DNA of 64,000 nt from Antedon mediterranea (taxonomy: Eukaryota > Echinodermata > Crinoidea > Comatulida > Antedonidae): positions 933,001 to 997,000 of the forward strand of contig NC_092675.1 in the NCBI RefSeq assembly GCF_964355755.1, given 5' to 3'. Positions 46,861-64,000 of this stretch are shown here, piece by piece (the stretch's first letter is position 1; each line of letters begins with the position of its first letter). Both the position numbers and the translations under genes were made by a program. Under the pieces are notes generated by a model, which did no database searches, had not been told where the DNA came from, and was given only the letters and a program-made list of their open reading frames with translations.

Positions 46861-49000
46861 CCATCATCTCATTTAATCATTACAGAATATTTTTGTCATG
46901 GTATAGTTGATGTAATGTTAGTATTGAAAATGAAAAGGCCAAACAAATTAAGAAATATATTTTGGTGAAAATATTGAAGTAGAATCCACTGTGGTTGTGT
47001 ATGTGTTTTACCATGCATGACCTGTATGTAGAGATGACATGGAGGATGATTTGGCTTTGTCGTTTTAAAATACACAAACAAACACAGCACCTATGAAAAG
47101 TTTACATTAAAGTGTGACAAACAAACAAAAACATGTTGCTAAAATATATATAATGTTGCTGGTGTAATTTAAGTGCTTGTGTAAGCCTACTTGTCCAAAC
47201 ATGTTTTATTTACAGGTCTGGTTATAATGTTGTACCTTCATTAGCTCATTTACTCAATTAGAGTTTAATTCTTAAAGCAGTCTGAATGTCCAAAGACAAG
47301 ATTTTTGTTTGTAGATTTGTTTTAAGCAAATTCTGGAATCTTCCATTATATTCATAATTTAATGTGTTACCATAATACCTCAATTGGTGTTTTGACCTAC
47401 TTTGGTCCCTAATTAGAATTACTTTAGACCACAATGATTGTAGAGGGGGTCTATTGAGAAAATCTTGAGTTAACCATTTGGAGCAAAAAGATGTTTTTGA
47501 ATATTTTTAAATATTAATTTTATCTTTATTGGGTTATTACAATACAATTTGACTACCTCTTTTTTTTATTTTTGCCTTTCATTTTCAAATCTTGAATGAG
47601 TACACTAAAGTTAAATGTATCTGATAATGTATTGGGTGATATTGTCAGACCCAAGAATATTTTACTCTTGATACAAACAAAACAAAAAAGTGATGATAAA
47701 GCAAATTCTGATTAATTTATACGCATCGTCAGTGTTAACGCACCCTCCTGATTGGTTGACGCACCATGCAGATGGGTTAACGCACCCTCCAGATGGGTTA
47801 ACGCACCCTGCAGATGGGTTGTCCCATAGGTTGTCCCATAGGTTGTAGGAATAAGACAAACATGGACGCCTCACGGTACCATCATGCCGCCCTCCATGGC
47901 CACTTGCCAAATTATTAAATCATCTTATTTTAGTTATATAATTGTTAATTATTTTTGTAACATTATTTTATGGCTTTCTATACTTTGTTATACCATTATA
48001 TTATGTAATATGACTATTACTTTTTTTTCTTTACTTAATACATTTTGTAATGTAAAGAAGAAAATAGCAACTAGGTTTATTTTCTTTTCACTTTGTTACT
48101 TTCACAATTGTTTTTATTTTGTTGTTTAGTTAAACCACTGTTAAAATCAAAACTATTTATCTATGAAAATATATTGATATAGTTACTAGTAGTTAATTAT
48201 AGTAGTTTAAATTCTACTATTAAATATCTGAAAACTATTGCTCCTTTAAAAATTAATTTAAAAAAAAAGAATTTAAGAATTACCTTGACAACAATGAGTG
48301 AGCACAAACGGGGTACACACAACTGTAAACAATTGTGGTACAGTACTGTATACATTTGTTTAAAAATGCGTTATATCAGTTTACCATCGTTAAGGGTAGA
48401 GATAGTTAATTTTTTTATTAAACAAAAGTCCACAACTGACAAATCAGTATTATATGATTATTATTATCGATCATGATTCATATTTTTTTAAATAAATATA
48501 AATTGTTTTATGCATTAGACGCAATGTCATGATTTTGTGGAATTTCAGGATCAAAGTGATTTTTGTATAAAGGTTATCATTTAAGGTTAGTTCAATAACC
48601 TTAATTTGTAGAGCCAAAAAGTAAAGCATTTATGGTTGAAAATACCTTGTAATTAACAAAATGTAAATTTGTACTTTTTTGTTTGGTTACTTGATTGTAT
48701 AATGGATGTTTTGAATAATGTTTGTTTTTTCTGTAAACTACATCCATCCCCTCTCCCTCAGACATATTTGAAGTATTATACAGGTTATGTTTCATTCTGT
48801 AGAAACGTCAATAATGATTATTTAACTTGTAGAATATTTTGTTCTTAGAGTATTAATTAAATTGCTCATGATGAGCAGTTGGTAAAACAGAACCTTGTCT
48901 TGTCATTATTCGTACAATGTGTTCTTATTTAATGACCAATATAAAGTCATGGGCAAACCAGGATGAATTCAAGGGGTTTTCAATGTCTGAAGAGGTACCC
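46861..49000. other. Intergenic stretch between ZMIZ and the LINE remnant
   Basis: No supported gene. Contains the 21-bp and 12-bp repeats at 47734-47842 and otherwise AT-rich, low-complexity DNA. Confidence 0.4.
47734..47842. repeat. 21-bp tandem repeat (4 copies) followed by a 12-bp repeat (2 copies)
   Basis: Variants of GTTAACGCACCCTCCAGATGG repeat four times and pass into TTGTCCCATAGG twice. Confidence 0.8.
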
Positions 49001-49019
49001 CTGCAACTGAGTGCCATAA

Positions 49020-49545
49020 CAGTAGACAAACTAGGCCAAAACTAGAATTTTGTCATGTTACGGAAACTACTAACTTCAATCTACGTAACATTGCTTGCAT
49101 TCGAAAGTATCTGTCAAAGCGTACTACCGCTACACTAATAAATGCCTCAGTCACTTCTCGCCTTGACTATTGCAACTCTTTTCTTTGCCGTACTGAAATC
49201 TTTAATGAATTGACTTCAATGTCTCCAGAACACTGCTCCACGCATTCTAACACTTACAAGAAGATCCTTCCTCACACATATCTCCTATTGACTCCTACTA
49301 ACATTTAAAGCGCTAATTCTTAAACAAGCTACTTATCTTCTCCCTCCTACATCTCTCTTGCTTTTCTTCGTTCAGATGATCAAAACCTACTGGTTGTTCC
49401 TAGAACAAACACCAAATCCTATGCACAAAGCTTTATTTTATGTTCTCTGCTGCTTTTCTTTGGAATTCTCTTCCTTATTTATCTAATACAAGCACCTTTG
49501 ATTTTTACTCATTTTCTCCTTCTCCTCCATCTGGACACTATTGAG
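49020..49545 (+). pseudogene. Decayed CR1/L2-type LINE reverse-transcriptase fragment
   Basis: With frameshifts the plus strand reads FNLRNIACIRKYLS, then ATLINASVTSRLDYCNSF, then LQCLQNTAPRILTLTRRSF, LTFKAL, and finally SDDQNLLVVPRTNTKSYAQSF. These phrases, in this order and spacing, are the C-terminal reverse-transcriptase region of non-LTR retrotransposons of the CR1/L2 kind. An in-frame stop and at least two frameshifts show it is dead. No 5' part and no clear 3' tail are present, consistent with 5' truncation on insertion. Confidence 0.78.
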
Positions 49546-49887
49546 TAAAAAGTGCGATTTTCAAAGTACTACTCCTCCCTTATTCGTTGTAGTATTGAGC
49601 TGGGATTTCGCATGAATATACTAAAGGCACATGTCCTCAAAGCTATAGAGCCGGATTTTTCATTTTCAAACCAGATGCAGCCATAAGACGTCTCGAAGAT
49701 TGTACCATATAGTCGTATTTGGTAGGTTATTGATGTGTATGTGACGTCACATCCCGTCTTATGACGTCATTACAGCTTCATTTGCTGTACACCGAGTATC
49801 GCACATTCGTGCTTATTTGTTAATTAATTTGTTTAAATAAAAAGCCACAATGTGTGACACACACCACAGCGTTATGTAGTTATATGC

Positions 49888-49959
49888 GGCTTCTTGGTGT
49901 AGTGGTTATCATGTTTGCTTAACACGCAGAAGGTACCTGGTTCGAGCCCGGGCGAAACC
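49888..49959 (+). tRNA. tRNA-Val(AAC)-like sequence, probably a pseudo-tRNA or SINE head
   Basis: 72 bases fold as a cloverleaf: D arm GTGTAGTGGTTATCAT, anticodon stem TTTGC/GCAGA with loop TTAACAC (anticodon AAC), T arm CCTGG-TTCGAGC-CCGGG. The acceptor GGCTTCT/CGAAACC has two mismatches (positions 3-70 and 7-66), so it may not be functional. Internal A and B boxes are well preserved. Confidence 0.6.
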
Positions 49960-50174
49960 TTTTTTTAAAACTTTATGGTGAAAAGTACTGTATACGCAAT
50001 ATGATAATTATACACAGTATATCTTATTTTTATTATTTTTTAAAATACTTATTTTGCGTAATCGGTAATTATCACTTTTACACATGTTTATTTTGCTTTG
50101 TGCTTATTACCATATTTATTTGTAATTTAAATGGATTAAAAAACTTTCTGTAACCCACATTTTTAGTGTAAGTA

Positions 50175-50245
50175 GGTTTGGTAGTGTAGTGGTTGTCAAG
50201 TCTGCTTAACACGCAGAAGGAACCGGTTCGAGCCCTGGCGAAACC
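50175..50245 (+). tRNA. Second tRNA-Val(AAC)-like sequence
   Basis: 71 bases, 287 bp after the first copy. The anticodon stem TCTGC/GCAGA is perfect with loop TTAACAC, and the acceptor GGTTTGG/CGAAACC has one mismatch. The T arm (ACCGG/CCTGG) is damaged. The defects differ from those of the first copy. Probably a duplicated pseudo-tRNA or SINE head. Confidence 0.55.
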
Positions 50246-50433
50246 TATTTTTCTTTAACTTTATGGTGAAATAACTGTATACTGTGTCTGTATACAGCTT
50301 CTTTCGCTGTACCCCGAGTATTGCACATTCGTGCTTGTTACTTTGGTTTAGTTGATACTGGTGCTATACAAATACCTAAATTATTATTAATTATTAACTC
50401 TTTATCATAAACTACTCCATGCATTCTAAAACG

Positions 50434-50525
50434 ATAAAACTTTATGTGACAACAAAATGTGATGTGCCCATATATGGACATGATGATGTCACATTACTAC
50501 CATATTTAGTCACATCTTGTGGCAG
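50434..50525. mobile_element. MITE copy 2 (partial)
   Basis: Interior of the TCTGTCTACACTATCAAA family (TATGTGACA, AATGTGATGTGCCCATAT, ACTACCATATTTAG), with damaged ends, downstream of glutamate dehydrogenase. Confidence 0.5.
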
Positions 50526-50604
50526 CTACACAATATAATAAAAACACTTGACAACACTAGTTATTTTTCTCATGTATTATTCACTACTGACAAATCATTT
50601 ACAG

Positions 50605-50610
50605 TTTAAT
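50605..50610 (-). terminator. Candidate variant polyadenylation signal (ATTAAA) for GLUD
   Basis: ATTAAA on the minus strand about 180 bases after the stop codon; no canonical AATAAA was found nearer. Confidence 0.25.
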
Positions 50611-50790
50611 ACAAAGTATTCATATTTCAATAGATATTATTCTTTTAAAATAAATCATAAATTTTTACGTTTTCAAATTAAATGTATCACATCATTAAAG
50701 TCACTAAAATAAATTCTATAAATAAACGTATGAATTATGATTTGTTAAATTGGTCTTAAAAGGTAAGAAATGTTTGCAATAATATATTAT

Positions 50791-58981
<8,191 letters not shown>

Positions 58982-59290
58982 TATATTCTATTAAAATATA
59001 TACTAAATACGTGAATTAAATCAGGCAGTGGTTCAATTTATCTCTCAGCTGATTCACTATTTTCTTTGCAACTTATCTTTGCTGCTGATGAGTCGAGTAA
59101 ACGTTAACGCGTAATAGAAATAATGGAGGTGTGTCTCGAACATGTGGTTGGAAATAGCCAATCATAGGTCGTATCGATTCCTGCTTTAGAAGTACACGCC
59201 CACTTTTATTCATTACACATCATCGCAAAACGGATACACGCACGCGCGCGCATAACGCCGGAAACTAAGTTGGAGGCAAACTTTTTAGGT
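58982..59290 (-). promoter_or_regulatory. GLUD upstream region (inferred promoter)
   Basis: Sequence before the start codon is richer in GC and CpG than the surroundings. It contains a CCAAT box (AGCCAATCA, 59156-59164) about 180 bases before the ATG, CGCCCACTTTT near 59206 and CGCCGGAAAC near 59257, the last resembling an ETS site. Assignment rests on position and motifs only. Confidence 0.35.
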
Positions 59291-60289
59291 CATAAAACAC
59301 AAATTAATGAATATTAAAACATACATGTCCATGAATTCTAATTAATTTAATAAATTGAATATTGTAAAATCGTTGCAATGTTCATACATTAATTACCACT
59401 AGTAGTCAAGACATTAGCTCCCAGTTCAATGCAACCACAGAGTGACTTAAGATGCGTTTGGTTCGATGCATGATGCATAAACATTTCCTTTTATATACCC
59501 AAAATACAAACATATTACCAATGACTCATATTTTGATAGTTAATAGGCATATCAGTTGTCTTAAATGTCATTACGGTATAATTTATTTGATATTGAACTT
59601 GATAAGTAACCATGCGATGTGATACAAGAGGACGCATCCAACACTATTATATAAAAAACATTTATGTTATAAACTGTTTTGAAACTTAATTCTATAGAAA
59701 GCTACAAATAATAATCTTGAATGTAAGATTTATTTTGATTCTTAAAAAAAAACAACAAATCATGGAAAGCGTCCAAAAAATATGTATTGCCCCCAAAAGC
59801 ATGACAAAAGATTATTCATTCATTCATTTATTCTTTATTTAGCCTTTAAAATCGAAATACATTTAAAACAAGGTAACAAAACGAGACAGGTGGAAATCTA
59901 AGGAGGCAAGCATAAGCAAAAGCAATTAAAATCGCTGTAATCACTTCCATAAAATATAATGACAAAATAAACCTATTGACTTCCAGTAAATTTTACTATT
60001 TGTTGCTTGTTTTTCCAAATTTGTGGTGGCAAAGTGAATTAAATGACATTAAAATGGCATATTCAACAAAAACATTTAAAACAATTATTTTTTCAGGCTG
60101 ACAATACATCTTTAGGGGAGAGAGGATCATATGGAGGTATAAAAATAGTTTATTGCTTATTTATAACTTATGAGAGGATTATGAACAATAAATAATTGTA
60201 TTTGTTTAATCGCTCTCCTAGTGTGTGATGTGTGTATTGTACAGAGCCATATTAATTAACATAATTATATGTACACTATCTTTGGTTGT
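59291..60289. other. Intergenic spacer between GLUD and CENP-U
   Basis: AT-rich, no gene or repeat recognised. The two genes are divergent, with 1.39 kb between start codons. Confidence 0.4.
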
Positions 60290-60369
60290 AGTAATACTTG
60301 CGCCCTCTAGAGGACGACAACAAAAATAAAAACAAACATTAATAAGCGCGCGAATATTAATCATTCAAC
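60290..60369 (+). promoter_or_regulatory. CENP-U immediate upstream region
   Basis: TAAGCGCGCGAATATT at about 60344-60359 resembles an E2F-type site a few bases before the ATG. The start context AACATGG is good. Inferred only. Confidence 0.3.
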
Positions 60370-63300
60370 ATGGCTGAGTATGAGAAAGTGACTCTAATTC
60401 CGGAACGAAATAAAGTTCTATCAAACAAACGTTTAAAGTCAGTATTTGGTATAATGTTTTGTTACAATATTTAACTATTAGGGTGCATTTATTAATTTGC
60501 CTTGGTGCGTTATGTTTCTCTATATTTCATATTAAAATAAGCTCAAGAAGAATGCTAGCTAGTAGTAGGCCTACTAGAGGGCCTAGGCCTACTACTACTC
60601 TAGGCCTACCTAGGCCTAGCTAGTAGCCTAGGCTAGGTACTGGTAGCCTCTACTACCACTCACTGTACTAGCCTACTACTAGTCTAGGTAGGAGTCTAGG
60701 CTAGTGCTACTAAACAGTACCTAACTAGGCTAGTAGACCTACGCCTAAATAGGCCTAGTCTTAGTTTGTCTTACTCTCGAGCTTAACCAATTTAAAACAT
60801 TCACCCGCTGCACGTCGGTGATAGTGAGTAACCGTAAAATTACACAACAAAACTTATTTTTATATGTAAAAGTTTTTTTTTTAATACTAATAGCAAACGT
60901 CAAACCACATTACGTGCATTCACCTTCACTCGTGACTGGGTATCACCAATACCCATCATTCCAGCATTGAATCAGGTACAGACTTAATCTAATTTATTTG
61001 TTTTTGTTATAATTATTTATAAATTGCTGCCTATACTGGTCTGCTGTATATTTAGGCCTGTGTACATACAGTATGTCAAAAATATAATAAAATAACAGGT
61101 TTGTAGCTATAAAATCAAGTAGCCTGCCCAATATGTCGAGGTAGATGCTTAGCAATGCCGTTCGTAAGTATACAGTAATGTATTTTTTTTGTTGAAATTT
61201 TGAAGTTACTTTATTTGAAACAGGTGAATGTATCATCACAAAATACTAGCAATAGTCATGAAGATGTTGCCATAGAGACTGCTTCATTGACCATTCAACA
61301 GGCTTCCAGTGATTATGATGAAAGTAAGTTAACATTAACATTGCTTTTGGCTAAACATGTTTGAATGTATCTATTTAAATAGTCTTGCGATGAGTGTAGC
61401 TAAAAATAATACATATTCTGAATTACATCATTATTGTTGTTGACAAATACCAACAACACTACAAGAGTTTCTGAACGATTTAAATCAGTTCTCTTAGATT
61501 CTTTTATTGCAGAGTCAAGCATCAATCAAAACCTTATTAACTTAGTTGCATTATTCATTTCCATAATACTGTAGTTATAGTTTCATTCAATTATTATCTC
61601 TTCTACTCAGTATCATCTGAACCAACTTCTGTACATCAAAGGACACCACAGACCAAGACCAGCCAAGCACGACTACACGGTAACTCTGTTCTGGAATCAA
61701 CACGGTTGTCCGATATGGCGACAGAAGAAGAAGTCAGGGCAAACAGCAACATAACAATAGATGAGAATAAAGGAATGGGTGAAACTAATGAAGTATCACA
61801 ACCACCAGAAACAGATAAAACCTTAAAAAATCCAAACAGAAGTACCAGGCGAAGTAGCCGATTGAAGGCATCACGGCGGCATAATGCAACAGAAATAGAG
61901 CATCGTGATGATTCACATGTTCACAATCAATCACGGTTGATAGGTCATAGTTTATCTACTCTTAAGAATGTGGACAATACTGATGTTCCAGATAGAAACA
62001 GCCAGTCAAGAAATGCGTCAAGAGTTACAGACAATTCTAGCCCTGAAGATGTTGGCAGCGAGCCTTTTGAGCAAGATATGCCAGACTCAATCCTTACTGA
62101 CACAAATTTGACACATAAAGTTTCATCAAAAAATGATGAGTTATCCAGTACACCTAAAAGACCTAAGATTACATCAAATAAAAAAAAAACAACCCCACTG
62201 TCATCATCAATGGTAATACTTTAGTTTTTACATGCCCAAATATAGTAGTGATATGCCCAAATATAGTAATGATATGCCCAAATATAGTAGTGATGTGACA
62301 TCATCATGTCCATGTATAGGCACATCACATTTATTTTTCACATCAAGTTTGATAGTGCAGACAGAGCTTTAGAATGAATTAGGTTTTTTGTGGATTTGGA
62401 TCATAAATGTTTCATCTCTTGTGGAAATATAATATTATACTTTATATCTAATTTCTTTCTAGGCAATACTGGCTTCTCCAAAGAGTGGCCCTGCATTTAG
62501 ACATCGGGGAGAGTTGAACAGAAAGTCACCACCTCAAAGGAAACAAGAACCACTTCCTAAAGGTTAGCTTTCTAACATCTCAGGCAGATTACAGTCTTGA
62601 GCAGTCCTGAACTTGATAACACTTCCAAGTCTAGCCAAAGCAGCATGCTGTATTAAATTCTCAATGTAGCCCTAGTACAGTAAAAATCTTCTTTGGGAAC
62701 CCCTAGGTTGTTCAAAAGAGTGTTTTTGATTTAATATGTTGTTACAATATTAACATTCTCAGGTAAGGTGTGTCTTTGGACAGCATCTGAAAGGAATCGA
62801 TCAGTAAATGATGTTAATGAACTAGATGTTGTCCTCAGTAACATTGAAAATGAGTGCCTAAATTTCAGGTAAGTAGTATGTCTATTAAATGTCTGTAAAG
62901 TATTAACAAATTTAAGGCTCTATTAAATAAAAGTAATATTGTTATAAAATTCTCTGTATAACGAAAATTGTGTCCGAAATGTCTTTTTTTTATTTTAGAG
63001 AGGAGTTGTCAGAGAAGCCGCATAGGAAAGCTGTGAGCAGATTTTTTGTTAACACTAAGAAGGATTTCACTTCAATGGTATGTACTTGATGGTGGTACTG
63101 TTGATTGGTTATTAACATGTAAGCCTACAAATCACACTGTCTGTGGTCCAATCATGGCTTTAATACTTTATCTCTACATTTATTTTAGATTGCACTAAGA
63201 CAAGAACAAAAGTTTCTTCAGTCTGCCGTAAGAAAAACAAAGATAGATGTAAATAAGAAAAGAAAGCTGTTACTTGCCCTCAAGAAACAGGATTCTAGGT

Positions 63301-63936
63301 AAAGTCACATTACTTGTGTCCTTGGGCAAGACACTTACGTTTGCCTCTCTCTACCCAGGTGTACAAATGGGTACAACAACTACACTAAGGCGTTATGAGA
63401 GTATGCTTCCATTTATGTTTGATCCAAAAATAACCGGGTAATAATGTGTGCTTAGAGGCTATATGCATGAAGCGCTATATAAGAATGGCAAAGTGTTCTA
63501 TTCCTCAGATCAGGTGGTACCCAAAACACCAGTTCTTTATACCATTACAATTCACACAGTGAAAATGTGTTTTAAATTGTTATTGTTTAATAATTAATGT
63601 TTGCATGAAAATAGATAGATTAAATTTTATTTAACAGATGGATTATGTGACCATCAATCTAATGTATATTTTTGGATTATCTTAAACCAATGTTACTTAT
63701 AAAGGGTAGTTGATAACCATAGTCTTGTTAAAGCTTACTTCTGCCGACTTCTGTAATAATCTTAGTCTAGATAAATATGTTTTATTATCCATGGTTGTAG
63801 GCTTACGTTGGATATAGATCATCTAAAGAAGAAACAATCTGGCAAACACAATACTTTGAAGACAATTACTGAATTTCTAGATGGATTGAAAGAATTTCAA
63901 ATGAAAGTTGATAAAATTCAAGAGGACAGTGATGAT
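60370..63936 (+). CDS. CENPU: Centromere protein U-like (CCAN kinetochore subunit), 3' end beyond window
   Basis: Exons: 60370-60437, 60894-60975, 61224-61323, 61611-62212, 62463-62562, 62763-62868, 62999-63077, 63189-63298, 63801-63936, all with AG/GT borders and consistent phases, giving 461 codons so far. CENP-U pairs with CENP-Q in the constitutive centromere-associated network and helps recruit Polo-like kinase. Residues about 1-320 are polar and low in complexity (Ser/Thr/Asn/Glu-rich, basic patch RSTRRSSRLKASRR), as expected of the disordered N-terminal half. The later exons carry KVCLWTASERNR, NELDVVLSNIE, then a charged coiled coil (IALRQEQKFLQSAVRKTK, LDIDHLKKK) and TITEFLDGLKEFQ, which match my recollection of the family's conserved C-terminal region. 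The first donor (AAA/GTCAGT) is chosen because it alone keeps the frame into exon 2. Recognition is from memory of the vertebrate protein. Confidence 0.78.
60545..60765. repeat. TAGGCCTA-rich low-complexity block in CENP-U intron 1
   Basis: Dense overlapping words of the kind TAGGCCTA, CTAGGC, TAGTAG and GCCTACTAC over about 220 bases, with no regular period. Confidence 0.75.
62232..62371. mobile_element. MITE copy 6 in a CENP-U intron, with internal triplication
   Basis: Right end GTTTGATAGTGCAGACAGAG of the family is present. The left end is missing and replaced by three tandem copies of ATGCCCAAATATAGTAGTGAT. Confidence 0.65.
63312..63490. mobile_element. SINE-like element in a CENP-U intron
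   Basis: Contains GTCCTTGGGCAAGACACTTA, CCTCTCTCTACCCAGGTGTA, CAAATGGGTACAAC and a final GAAGCGCTATATAAGAATG. This phrase order is common in dispersed short repeats of marine invertebrates as I recall them; there is no coding capacity. Confidence 0.55.
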
Positions 63937-64000
63937 GTATGTTTTATTTATTTTTTCTGCATATGTTTGGTCCTCCAAACTGTGACCTGGGATGTATGTA

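Larger units (their letters stand above)
49785..50390. repeat. Tandem duplicated module containing two tRNA-like copies
   Basis: The phrase CAGCTTC..TT.GCTGTAC.CCGAGTAT.GCACATTCGTGCTT occurs at about 49789 and again at about 50297, and both tRNA-like sequences are followed by ACTTTATGGTGAAA. The right copy ends in ACTGGTGCTATACAAATACC and a TTATTATTAATTATT tail, which looks like the 3' end of a tRNA-derived SINE. Confidence 0.6.

Overview
The window reads as an AT-rich genome segment from an invertebrate deuterostome, probably an echinoderm. The reasons are spliced animal genes with short exons, three conserved metazoan genes, many short inverted-repeat transposons, and frequent TAGGCCTA words, which I associate with echinoderm DNA from memory only. 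The species cannot be fixed from this window.

Layout. Positions 1-16736 are a dense array of about 1.5-kb units with no coding capacity. Each unit ends in a 9-bp-stem hairpin followed about 6 bases later by CTAG, which is the 3' architecture of rolling-circle (Helitron-like) elements. Most units run head to tail on the plus strand. One unit is split by a 3.17-kb inverted pair of units that sits exactly at an A/T dinucleotide with no target duplication. Positions 16737-36922 are AT-rich non-coding DNA with three well-delimited inverted-repeat elements and two minisatellites. This is probably the 5' flank or a long 5' intron of the next gene.

Positions 36923-45274 (+) hold fifteen exons of a ZMIZ1/2-type MIZ zinc-finger transcriptional co-regulator, complete at the 3' end but lacking the N-terminal exons. 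Positions 50791-58981 (-) hold a complete ten-exon mitochondrial glutamate dehydrogenase of 542 residues. Between these convergent genes lie the ZMIZ 3' UTR, a decayed LINE reverse-transcriptase fragment and two tRNA-Val(AAC)-like sequences. Positions 60370-63936 (+) hold nine exons (461 codons) of a gene I assign to CENP-U, an inner-kinetochore protein. It is transcribed divergently from glutamate dehydrogenase and runs off the right edge.

The three genes have unrelated jobs (transcription and SUMO-type regulation, mitochondrial nitrogen and carbon metabolism, kinetochore assembly), and nothing suggests a functional cluster. The most unusual part is the Helitron-like array. Its 5' terminus can be read from a junction and a nested insertion, it covaries with a subterminal inverted repeat near the 3' hairpin, and the units carry several CRE-type palindromes each.
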